Numbered from the stretch's first letter, positions 1 to 6,483 are shown. The stretch: 6,854 bases of DNA from Clostridia bacterium (GCA_017553815.1 JAFZJT010000310.1:1-6854); one strand, 5' to 3'. A program made the numbers and translations. The notes: generated by a model from the sequence alone, not told the origin.

Positions 1-363
1 AGCAGCGGCACTGTAGGAGCGTTCAGCACCTACGTTGCCATTACCATTCCCGCGGCGAGTCCGACGCCCACTCCTGCTCCCACTCCCGCAGGTCCGCTTC
101 CTGCGCCCGTGAACGTAAGTGTGAGCATAGTAAACGGTCAGCCCGTCGTCACCTGGAGCGCTGTCAGCGGTGCGGCTAACTACCAGATCCATCGCGCCAT
201 TAAGTCCGGCAGCTATGCTCTTGCAGGTACCGTAAGCGGCACCACTTTCACCGACAACGCCACCCTTACCGTTGGCAAGACCTATTACTACAAGGTTCGT
301 GCCTGCGACAGCAGCGGCACTGTCGGAGCGTTCAGCACCTACGTTGCCGTTACCATTCCCGCG
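1..363 (+). repeat. Near-identical repeat inside the FN3 gene (offset 309 bp)
   Basis: Bases 1-54 recur at 310-363 with two visible changes (GTA/GTC and ATT/GTT codons), an offset of 103 codons that includes the Pro/Thr linker. The later modules (about 382-651 and 652-906) repeat at 270 bp but are much more diverged in DNA. The first pair is therefore a younger duplication than the second. Confidence 0.85.
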
Positions 364-987
364 TCGGATCCGAACGCTCTCGCTGCTCCCACCGGCGTAA
401 CCGCAGCCGTTATCGATTCAACTCCTGTCATTACATGGAATGTGGTAAGCGGCGCAACCCAATACAAGGTCTACCGTGAAGCAGATATCAAGGCATATTC
501 CCTTGTTGGCACTGTGACAGGTACAAGCTTCACCGATACCGACACTCTTGATCCCGGAGTATACTTCTACAAGATCAAGGCCGTGAACAGCAATTCCGAA
601 AGCGCATACAGCGCAATCGTCTCCGTTGTTATTCTGGCTGACGGAATGCTTGCCACCCCCACCGGCGTCACCGCAAGCGTTGTTGACTTCAAGCCTGTCA
701 TAACCTGGAACGCGGTCAGCGGCGCGACTCACTATGAGATCTACCGCGAGGGCGACATCAAGACCTATACCCTTGTTTATACCGTGACCGGCACAAGCTT
801 TACAGACATGACGCTTCTCGACCCCGGACTTTACAGCTACAAGATCCGCGCTGTGAACGGCGATGCCGTGAGCAATTTCAGTGAAGCGGTCAGCGTTGAA
901 GTCAGCGATATCAAGCAAATGACCATGCCCTTCAGCGTGCTCGCAATGCATCAGATCGCGCTTGTTGAGCAGAGATACGCGGCATAA
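1..987 (+). CDS. FN3-repeat surface-type protein, C-terminal part (5' partial)
   Basis: The frame is open from base 1, so the gene begins upstream; GTG at 109 is internal, not a start. The 328 visible residues are tandem fibronectin type III-like modules: the tail of one (residues 1-18), a Pro/Thr linker (about 19-36, PTPTPAPTP), then three more (about 37-121, 128-211, 218-302). Each has the FN3 pattern of a VTW strand, SGAxxYxIYR, GTxFTD and a YxYKIRAVN strand. The last two align at exactly 90 codons. Such modules are usually extracellular spacers or adhesion domains in Gram-positive surface or secreted enzymes; the catalytic or anchoring part would lie upstream. The 26-residue tail has no LPXTG motif, hydrophobic anchor or choline-binding repeat, so surface attachment is not shown here. 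The fold is a confident inference; the specific function is unknown. A strong terminator follows 47 bases after the stop. Confidence 0.9.
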   Translation, partial: SSGTVGAFSTYVAITIPAASPTPTPAPTPAGPLPAPVNVSVSIVNGQPVVTWSAVSGAANYQIHRAIKSGSYALAGTVSGTTFTDNATLTVGKTYYYKVRACDSSGTVGAFSTYVAVTIPASDPNALAAPTGVTAAVIDSTPVITWNVVSGATQYKVYREADIKAYSLVGTVTGTSFTDTDTLDPGVYFYKIKAVNSNSESAYSAIVSVVILADGMLATPTGVTASVVDFKPVITWNAVSGATHYEIYREGDIKTYTLVYTVTGTSFTDMTLLDPGLYSYKIRAVNGDAVSNFSEAVSVEVSDIKQMTMPFSVLAMHQIALVEQRYAA

Positions 988-1033
988 CATCGTTACCCAC
1001 CGTAGATTTTCAGCTTTATCGATTTTCAAAGAT

Positions 1034-1075
1034 CGATCCCCGGAGCTTTAAAACAGCTCCGGGGATCGGTTTCTT
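1034..1075 (+). terminator. Intrinsic terminator of the FN3 gene
   Basis: A perfect 14-bp stem (1034-1047 with 1055-1068, CGATCCCCGGAGCT and its complement) closes a 7-nt loop and is followed by GTTTCTT. It lies 47 bases after the FN3 stop codon. This is a textbook rho-independent terminator in the + direction; the opposite side has only a weak T run (ATCTTTG), so bidirectional action is doubtful. Confidence 0.9.
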
Positions 1076-1109
1076 ATTACATGCATCATAGGAATAATGC
1101 ATGTAATAA
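1074..1109. repeat. Second, AT-rich perfect hairpin behind the terminator
   Basis: TTATTACATGCAT at 1074-1086 is perfectly complementary to 1097-1109, giving a 13-bp stem with a 10-nt loop. It starts inside the T run of the terminator and ends beside the inverted-repeat block at 1111. No T tract follows. It could be a backup 3'-end structure or the outer end of the neighbouring repeat element. Confidence 0.7.
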
Positions 1110-1110
1110 T

Positions 1111-1267
1111 ATTAAACTCTGACTAAAATCGAACTTCTTGTCGGTTGTTTTCAGCCCTGTCTTTGTTTCTTTTTGCTCAACGATACTCAATATCGTCTCG
1201 CTCCGTTCGACTTTGACGGGATGAAAAACTCTTCGGCAATTTAGTCCGCTTTTAATCAGAGCTTAGT
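1111..1267. repeat. MITE-like block bounded by 18-bp imperfect inverted repeats
   Basis: ATTAAACTCTGACTAAAA at 1111-1128 pairs with 1250-1267 at 15 of 18 positions. The 121 bp between contain a small hairpin (ACGATA 1180-1185 / TATCGT 1191-1196) and no recognisable gene. The right repeat contains the stop codon of the truncated radical SAM frame. No target-site duplication could be identified, and the block may extend to about 1316, where radical SAM similarity stops. A miniature transposable element or other dispersed repeat is the simplest reading. Confidence 0.5.
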
Positions 1268-1922
1268 ATAAGATTTGCGGCCTTGACGACCGGGGTGCAA
1301 TAGGCGCGTTCTGCGATACAACGCGCGAAACTTCGAGCAGGCGGATGTTTTCCTCGTTAAGAAAATAGTCGTTTGTATAGATGACCGCGCTGTATTCAAC
1401 GCCGCTTGCTTCGCAGAGCGCAATAATGCGCTCACTCAGCGCGCGAATGATCTCCGCTTCGAGCATCGGTTCGCCCCCCGAACCATACAACTTCCATTTT
1501 TTTGCGTCCGAAGAGGAAATTAGCTTATCCGCAAAGCCGATTATGCCGTCCATGACCTCGTGCGTCATGGAGTCGCTTCTGAGCTGACCCGTTTCAATGC
1601 AGTATGCGCAGGAAAAATTGCACGCCATAGTGGGGCAAATAACAAGATGAATGGCGCGATCGTTTTCGGCCGTTTGCTTCTTTTGCAACCTAACAGACTC
1701 GTATTCATCGCCTTCAACAAGGAATCCCGATTCGTGCAGGCTATTAAGAAGCCCGCTTGAGAGCTCCTCAAACGGTGCCTGATCGAAAACGAACTTTTGA
1801 AACGGATCGAGAATCATGAATCGGTGCGTTGTGAAGCTGTAGCACAGGTACAAGGCATCGCTGTGTAGCATGTGCCGCAGGATGCTTGAGTGCAGTAAAA
1901 GTGATCCCCAATCCGTTATCAA
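1263..1922 (-). pseudogene. Truncated radical SAM (SPASM/peptide-maturase-like) protein
   Basis: The 219-residue product carries the radical SAM iron-sulfur motif CNFSCAYC (C101, C105, C108) and the SAM-binding GGEP motif (GSGGEP, 147-152), followed by the expected YTN strand (182-184). The N-terminal 90 residues resemble the leader domain of peptide-modifying SPASM enzymes, which cut SAM to form a 5'-deoxyadenosyl radical. Family members are usually around 400 residues or more; here similarity ends at about residue 202 (near base 1316), so the second half of the barrel and any SPASM cluster domain are missing. The last 17 residues look like unrelated sequence running into the adjacent repeat block. 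The start is also poor: TTG at 1920-1922 without a clear ribosome site, and an in-frame TAG two codons further upstream; ATG at 1869-1871 is an alternative. I read it as a non-functional remnant. Its original substrate cannot be told. Confidence 0.8.
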
Positions 1923-2070
1923 TGCTCGCTATGTGTTAGCACGTCACTATGGAGGTCATAATTTCATTAACATTCGCTAATGACACGGCTTGCACCAACT
2001 TAATATCGGCCAGCGTCACCCTATGTGTTGGGTATTCGTTTCTTATGCTGGTCTTGCAAGACTTTGAAGA
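1923..2070. other. Spacer with no assignable gene
   Basis: This stretch separates the radical SAM remnant from the ATPase operon. It contains a 9-bp direct repeat CTATGTGTT (1929-1937 and 2021-2029) and open frames on both strands: a 41-codon ATG frame on + (1949-2074) and a 44-codon start-less frame on -, directly after the stop of the small partner gene. Neither has a convincing ribosome binding site or recognisable motif. No terminator hairpin for the upstream operon was seen. Confidence 0.4.
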
Positions 2071-2370
2071 TTAATCACTTTTGTATTTTTGCATAGCATC
2101 TTTATCGAGGTTCTCACTTTCGTCGATGAACCGTGCTTTATTTTCTAAAAACTCTTTGAATTTTCTAAAAAGTGATTCATAAATAACTTTATGCGCTTGG
2201 TTTTTAATGTTGTCCCCCTCGATTTCATCCATTTCAAAGTCGACATCACTGTTTGTAGCAAGATCGAGTAGATGTAGGATATCCTCTTTACGAATCCCGT
2301 CTACTTCTTGCATCTGATTTTGTGTGTTACGAAAATATCCTTTACCGTTTTCAATCTTTAAGCAATTCAT
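2071..2370 (-). CDS. Small partner protein of the PHP/ATPase gene (99 aa, unknown function)
   Basis: The frame is open from 2412, but I place the start at ATG 2368-2370 (MNCLKIENGKGYF). AGGA then sits 9 bases upstream, an ideal distance, whereas the ATG at 2374-2376 leaves only 3. With this start the gene overlaps the end of the upstream ATPase gene by 20 bp, so the two are probably translationally coupled. The product is soluble and acidic: a short N-terminal strand region (1-13), a region with the acidic patch DFEMDEIEGD (44-53), then amphipathic helices (about 54-98). There is no signal peptide, membrane segment or catalytic motif. I recall similar small proteins beside ATPases in Firmicutes but cannot name the family. 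The coupling suggests a subunit, regulator or inhibitor of the ATPase. Confidence 0.8.
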   Translation of the reverse strand: MNCLKIENGKGYFRNTQNQMQEVDGIRKEDILHLLDLATNSDVDFEMDEIEGDNIKNQAHKVIYESLFRKFKEFLENKARFIDESENLDKDAMQKYKSD

Positions 2371-4393
2371 AACCATGTTTCCTTTCATTATAAGTTTTTT
2401 CGCCAGCCTCAAGACAGTCCAAAACCGCTTGGAAGTTTTCTATCGATGAGCCGGATGCGGATACCAAGTGTTTACTGCTCGGCAGGCCGTAGTACCGTTC
2501 ATATAATACACTTTGATGATTAATGTGTCTTTTGGTGTAAACAAGATAATCTGGCTTAATAGATGCGCCGACCGTGTTATTGTGCGTTACGAGAATAACT
2601 GGCATTATACTAGAAAGCTCCCGTATAATACTATTTACTCGATCTCGCAAAAAAATGTTATCAAAAGAAGACTCGGGCTCATCTATTAAAAGCATGTCGA
2701 AGCCATGAGCGGTATCTATTTCTTGGAGCAGCTTGAATTCGGCTCGCTCGCCACCTGAAATAGGATAGCCGTATTGATTTAATATCTGATAGTTGATATG
2801 GACGAAATACTTATAGTAATCCGATTCGGGTATTCCATCCATTTCTTTCAATCCAAGCAGGAATCGGTAAGGGTCTGTAGTGTACTTATCCATATAATCT
2901 GAAAATGCTACGTTTTTCTGCTTGCTGAACTTCTTCAATTCAGCTGCACAAGTAAACGCGCTCTTCTCTGCCTGAACGCTAAAACCACCAAGCCGCCTAC
3001 TATTTATAATGGCTCTTTTCTTTGCATCGCCGATTAGGATATTGAATTTATTAACCTTGACGCGATTCATCTGTAGTTCATAGAAGTCAATATCTGCTAT
3101 GGTGGTTGCTGAAGTTCGTGTGCTGAGCGACCGCTTGACTTCTCCGATCAGATCATTTACCCATGTTTCTTCTAATGATCTTCGCTTCTCTTGATTGTAC
3201 TTAAGTATTAAATCTTTTAAGAGAGCAATTAGCGCATCTCTAGACAGATGCTTTTCGACTATATCTTTATTCTCGTGCACGTTAAGCAAAGTCTCAACGG
3301 ATTCAATTAGTTTTTCAAGCCCATCGAGTCTTCTGGAGGGAAATATTGACTCATTATATAATGCACATTTAGCAAAGCTATCTTTACGATCGGTTTCCTT
3401 TGCGCAACGGACGAGAGAGTCCACATAGCGTTCTAAAGTGCGCGCATCTTCATCAATCGAAATCTCTTTTACAGTTTCCACGGCTTCCTTAAGCGGACCG
3501 AAATACTTTTCCGCAAAGCTGCTGCTTTTTGCAGAAATTTGATCGGTAAAATCTTTGGCAGCTTGTTCCGGCTTCGTCTCTACAAGGGAAAACTGTTTAA
3601 TGTATTTTGCGTTTGGGTATCCATTACTAATTTGGTCAAGCAAAAAAGTTTTGCCCGACGATCTTTCACCCATCACAACAGTAAGACCTGTAGATATTGG
3701 CAAATCCGGCATAACATAGAATTCATCTACGCCTTCTTTTTCCGTCAAAGAAACGTTCCTTTTGTTTAACAGAGATTTTCTGATTGAGGCAACTGTAATT
3801 TCATCGATATTGAAATAAGTTTGACGAGAATCAAACTCGCCGGGTTTATCATCTGGACGCAGGTCGCTAAAATAAAGAGGAGTCAAAGAAGATGTATCTT
3901 TTTGTCCATAAATAAACTTTTTAACACTACTTACTTCGCCGCAAAGAATATTACTTCCCATTCCCGAAATAATATCAGAGTCCAATGCCGGCTTTTTGTC
4001 ATAGTGAGGAATCCAAAGATACTTTTCAAGAATAGGAAAAAACGATTTGAGTTCATTTAATGAAATAAAGTCTGTAGTAGCAGTAATCCTATCTTGTATC
4101 TTACTGCAACGAATTGCGAAGTCCTCAATGTCGTCTTGTTCCGTTATGCAGATAAGGTGACCGGCGCTGTTCTTTCCGACATTAATCTCAATTCCAGGCA
4201 ATACGACGCACGTATCCTTCAGTATATCCCGAATCTCATTATACTGAGGCAAGTCAAATTTGTTGTGATTCGTAATAGCAATTCCGTCTATTTTTAGTGC
4301 TTTCACATACTCTTTTAACCTCTCAAGCGAGAATGCAAAGGGAGCATCGCTAAAAGTTTGGAGAGTATGAATATGTAAGTCCAGTTTTTTCAT
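2351..4393 (-). CDS. PHP-domain / SMC-like ATPase, candidate anti-phage defence protein
   Basis: The 680-residue protein joins an N-terminal PHP phosphoesterase domain (about 1-215) to an ABC/SMC-type ATPase (about 230-625). PHP metal-ligand candidates are H7 and H9 (DLHIHT), H43 (ITNHN), E69 (PGIEI), H79 (GHL) and H130 (IPHYD); the usual final SDxH motif is SDLR (S176-R179). The ATPase shows Walker A GERSSGKT (242-249), an ABC signature ISGGE (545-549), Walker B LLIDEPESSFDN (568-579) and an H-loop THNN (603-606). The region between, about 270-535, is helical and charged, as in SMC/RecN-type inserts. This architecture recalls the TrlF-type ATPases and the Ppl (PHP-SMC) defence proteins, thought to couple nucleic-acid sensing by the ATPase to a nuclease or phosphoesterase. 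The start ATG 4391-4393 gives the family-like MKKLDLHIHT and has AGGCGG 9 bases upstream. The gene is AT-rich compared with its neighbours and overlaps the 99-aa partner gene. Substrate and defence role are inferred. Confidence 0.85.
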   Translation of the reverse strand: MKKLDLHIHTLQTFSDAPFAFSLERLKEYVKALKIDGIAITNHNKFDLPQYNEIRDILKDTCVVLPGIEINVGKNSAGHLICITEQDDIEDFAIRCSKIQDRITATTDFISLNELKSFFPILEKYLWIPHYDKKPALDSDIISGMGSNILCGEVSSVKKFIYGQKDTSSLTPLYFSDLRPDDKPGEFDSRQTYFNIDEITVASIRKSLLNKRNVSLTEKEGVDEFYVMPDLPISTGLTVVMGERSSGKTFLLDQISNGYPNAKYIKQFSLVETKPEQAAKDFTDQISAKSSSFAEKYFGPLKEAVETVKEISIDEDARTLERYVDSLVRCAKETDRKDSFAKCALYNESIFPSRRLDGLEKLIESVETLLNVHENKDIVEKHLSRDALIALLKDLILKYNQEKRRSLEETWVNDLIGEVKRSLSTRTSATTIADIDFYELQMNRVKVNKFNILIGDAKKRAIINSRRLGGFSVQAEKSAFTCAAELKKFSKQKNVAFSDYMDKYTTDPYRFLLGLKEMDGIPESDYYKYFVHINYQILNQYGYPISGGERAEFKLLQEIDTAHGFDMLLIDEPESSFDNIFLRDRVNSIIRELSSIMPVILVTHNNTVGASIKPDYLVYTKRHINHQSVLYERYYGLPSSKHLVSASGSSIENFQAVLDCLEAGEKTYNERKHGYELLKD

Positions 4394-4499
4394 AAGGAAG
4401 CACCGCCTTCTCTATAATCAGTGTGCACGTTGCGTACATTCAACTTTAAAGTGGACGGAAATAATACTACGCATCCCATTGAATGTCTTGCAGATAATT

Positions 4500-4537
4500 C
4501 GTGTCTACCTTAAACCGCGGAGGTAGCACGCTATAAT
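4500..4537 (+). promoter_or_regulatory. Candidate tnpV promoter with overlapping inverted repeat
   Basis: A perfect TATAAT lies at 4532-4537; the -35 at 17-bp spacing (CTTAAA, 4509-4514) is poor. Ending one base before the -10 box is a hairpin-forming inverted repeat: CGTG (4500-4503) and CTACCT (4505-4510) pair with AGGTAG (4521-4526) and CACG (4527-4530), with one bulged T and a 10-nt loop. A weak -35 covered by an inverted repeat would suit a regulated promoter. It would give a leader of roughly 105 nt before tnpV. Confidence 0.4.
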
Positions 4538-4648
4538 CTGGTGCGAATCACGATAACGGATTATACAAGCGGAGCACAAATATCCTTGCAGCTACTAAGA
4601 AAACACAACACCTAAAATCGGCACAAGCCGAGAAACGGAGGAAACATT

Positions 4649-5020
4649 ATGGACAAGACAACCGAAAGCTTTACCATCACTTACACCGAGAAGGACGGCC
4701 TTCTCTATCCCGACCTAACGCTCCCCGATCAATCCGGCGAGGATATCGGCCGCTTCGGGCGAATGCGCAGGCGGCATCTTAAGAAGCATCGCAAGGCGTA
4801 CTATTCGATCCTGTGCACGAAACTTGAGCTAAACGACCATTTGCGCGAGATCAACAGGAAATCACTTGAGCAGATTGATCTTATCACACTCCAGCTCGCC
4901 AAAGCAGAAGGCATAACCGAGCAGCTCAAAGCCGGCGATCAGCTCGGCTGGGCGCAGGCAATGAACTCATGCAGAACAAGAGCGGAGGAGATCGTTATCA
5001 GAGAAATGGTTTTGGCGTAA
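4649..5020 (+). CDS. tnpV: TnpV-family transposon-encoded protein
   Basis: The 123-residue product matches the TnpV family known from Tn4451/Tn4453-type elements and many clostridial mobile elements. The visible marks are an N-terminal YxxxxGLLYPDLTLP segment (to residue 26), the basic IGRFGRMRRRHLKKHR block (33-48), and the C-terminal helix LAKAEGITEQLKAGDQLGWAQAMNSCRTRAEEIV (83-116, quoted here as LAKAEGITEQLKA then MNSCRTRAEEIV). TnpV proteins are small and soluble, and their function is not established; they travel with large serine recombinases and mobilisation genes but are not the recombinase. The start ATG 4649 is set by GGAGG at 4637-4641 with 7-nt spacing. The length looks complete. 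No recombinase or relaxase gene is visible beside it here, so it marks a mobile element whose other parts lie outside the window or have been lost. Confidence 0.88.
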   Translation: MDKTTESFTITYTEKDGLLYPDLTLPDQSGEDIGRFGRMRRRHLKKHRKAYYSILCTKLELNDHLREINRKSLEQIDLITLQLAKAEGITEQLKAGDQLGWAQAMNSCRTRAEEIVIREMVLA

Positions 5021-5042
5021 ACCCGATTACATAATCAACGAC

Positions 5043-5078
5043 AAGCACCGCCGTTTGAATAACGTACCGGCGGTGCTT
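5043..5078. terminator. Hairpin between convergent tnpV and regulator genes
   Basis: AAGCACCGCCG (5043-5053) is perfectly complementary to 5068-5078, giving an 11-bp stem with a 14-nt loop. It lies 22 bases after the tnpV stop. The T run afterwards is short in the + direction (CTTTGCAT), so the strength is uncertain. A second, weaker AT-rich stem (5082-5095 with 5108-5119) lies nearer the end of the minus-strand gene. The pair probably ends transcription from both sides. Confidence 0.6.
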
Positions 5079-5151
5079 TGCATATCGATTATGAAATGGC
5101 TTTTGCGTTCATACGATATCAACGAAGAAATAACTGCCGATAATCAAATGC

Positions 5152-6483
5152 TCACTCCAATATCTTCCAATACCCGTTCGCATCGTTGCCTTCCCTTGCG
5201 ATAAGACCTTTTTCTTTCAAGGCTTTTATAGCACGATAGACAGTTTTCTCGCTCTTTGAGATCGCCTTTGCAAGCTCCTTGATCGTGAGGCAGTCGTTGT
5301 CACAGAGAAGCTCGTAAACGGCCATTTCGCTCTTGGACATATCATGGACATTTTTCTGTCCATGACGGCGGAAAAAGATGAATTTGAAGCCGGTCGGAGT
5401 GTTTTCATAATCGTATTCCACCTTTGCTTCCCTGCACGCGGAGAAGGTGCGCTCGAATCCCGAACCGAAGGACTCTATAACCGATGCCTTGAAAAGCACA
5501 TTTACGATCTTCGGGTTCAACATGATGGGCTCGGCGGCGTTGTAGGCAAAATCCTCCGGCACGAAGCCTGCGGGGAATCTGCCGGGGCTGTAGATCATAA
5601 CCTTGTCGCTGAAGATCTCGATTGCAAAAGTCGTATTCGAGTAATAGCAGCCGTGTGCAAAGGCATTCACGATCATTTCGCGGATTGCCTTTTGCGGTAT
5701 CTCCGGCTCCTCCGCGCGCTTTGCCTCGCCCGAAATGCCGATATTCCAATCTATATTGGAAAGCACGAACGAAATACTCTCGTCGATGCACTCGAAGATA
5801 TTGCCATCGAAATGGTTGAGCTTGATAAAGGTATCCTTTGTATGCGTGGCATACACGGCGGTTTTCAGCAACACGGGCTTGTTTGATGAAAACAGAACGC
5901 GCCCTGCATTGGTCAATTTATCTGCGGAATTATTGCAAAGACCGAGCTTTTTCAGCATGGCCGCTGCATCGGAGTATTCATAGCGTATTCTGCCGCTGTC
6001 GTTTCCGTTTTCTATTATGCGCTTTAGAAGCTGCTCGTCAACCTCGCTGATAGGTTCATCAGAATCTGCCTTTTCCCACTCCGAATAGTCGGAACGCCTT
6101 TGCTTGAAAAGGCGTTCGAGTTCGGCATCGGATATCTGCCTATCCTCATCGGCAAAGCGCTGATAGTATCGCCCAAACGCTGCATACGGAGCATCATCGC
6201 CGCGAAACTGAACCTCTATAAAAGCCTTGCCGTCGTCCGCGTGCTTCGTGGAGATCTCATACCAGATCGCGGGTTTTATGCCGTCGCTGATATCACGCGA
6301 AAGCTTGCGCTCAGTGTCCTTTCCGATTTCAATGCCGACAACTTCGCCGTTATCCCTAACGCCGAAATACAGCTCGCCCTTGCCGTGCTTATTCAGAATG
6401 CTTGAGATGGAAATTATTCCCTCCTTCGTTTCCGAAGTGGTTTTTTTGAATTCCACAAGCTCCGATTCGCGACCGATGTTCAT
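5152..6483 (-). CDS. AlbA_2/Schlafen-like, GHKL-type ATPase, winged-helix regulator
   Basis: The 443 residues follow the order of the putative transcriptional regulators often mislabelled RecG-like. An AlbA_2/Schlafen-type domain (about 1-120) has ESELVEFKKT (6-15) and KGELYFGVRDNGEVVG (35-50). A linker and helical region follow (about 120-255), then an ATP-binding HATPase_c_4-type domain (about 260-372) with the N-box REMIVNAFAH (268-277, E269/N273/H277), SPGRFPAG (299-306) and ESFGSGFERT (337-346). The C-terminal winged helix (383-443) reads KELAKAISKSEKTVYRAIKALKEKGLI. The domains suggest an ATP-responsive DNA-binding regulator; ligand and targets are unknown. The start ATG 6481-6483 has GGAGG 7 nt upstream (complement of 6491-6495). 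A near-consensus promoter with an overlapping palindrome lies directly upstream, which points to autorepression. The gene is convergent with tnpV and complete in length; the family is common on mobile elements. Confidence 0.88.
   Translation of the reverse strand: MNIGRESELVEFKKTTSETKEGIISISSILNKHGKGELYFGVRDNGEVVGIEIGKDTERKLSRDISDGIKPAIWYEISTKHADDGKAFIEVQFRGDDAPYAAFGRYYQRFADEDRQISDAELERLFKQRRSDYSEWEKADSDEPISEVDEQLLKRIIENGNDSGRIRYEYSDAAAMLKKLGLCNNSADKLTNAGRVLFSSNKPVLLKTAVYATHTKDTFIKLNHFDGNIFECIDESISFVLSNIDWNIGISGEAKRAEEPEIPQKAIREMIVNAFAHGCYYSNTTFAIEIFSDKVMIYSPGRFPAGFVPEDFAYNAAEPIMLNPKIVNVLFKASVIESFGSGFERTFSACREAKVEYDYENTPTGFKFIFFRRHGQKNVHDMSKSEMAVYELLCDNDCLTIKELAKAISKSEKTVYRAIKALKEKGLIAREGNDANGYWKILE
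5335..5361 (-). promoter_or_regulatory. Intragenic operator-like cluster of three TGTCC half-sites
   Basis: On the + strand GGACA (5335-5339), GGACA (5346-5350) and TGTCC (5357-5361) start exactly 11 bp apart. The 15 bases 5340-5354 (TATCATGGACATTTT) are identical to 6504-6518 in the gene's own promoter. The outer pair forms a 7-bp inverted repeat ATGGACA/TGTCCAT with a 6-nt spacer. The site encodes residues 375-383 (GQKNVHDMS), the linker between the ATPase domain and the winged helix. Confidence 0.55.

Noticed and set aside
418..1029. 203-codon open frame on - across the FN3 gene
   Set aside because: It mirrors the repetitive FN3 coding sequence; its Cys/His-rich translation is an artefact of the repeat, and it runs through the terminator.
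2371..2412. Longer start for the 99-aa protein (ATG at 2410-2412)
   Set aside because: It would lengthen the overlap to 62 bp without a ribosome site, whereas ATG 2368-2370 has AGGA at 9-nt spacing.
4394..4440. Promoter for the PHP/ATPase operon (TGATTATAG near 4415)
   Set aside because: The -10-like match is weak, and the only -35-like hexamer (TTGAAT) is 20 bp away; not strong enough to list.
4398..5052. AAGCACCGCC at 4398-4407 and 5043-5052, and GCCTTCTCTAT at 4405-4415 and 4698-4708, as possible attachment-site repeats
   Set aside because: The matches are only 10-11 bp, do not extend, and one copy is explained by the terminator stem and another by tnpV coding sequence.
5344..5886. 180-codon open frame on + inside the regulator gene
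   Set aside because: It is antisense to the AlbA_2/wHTH gene, whose domains are clear throughout; its translation has no family features and no ribosome site.
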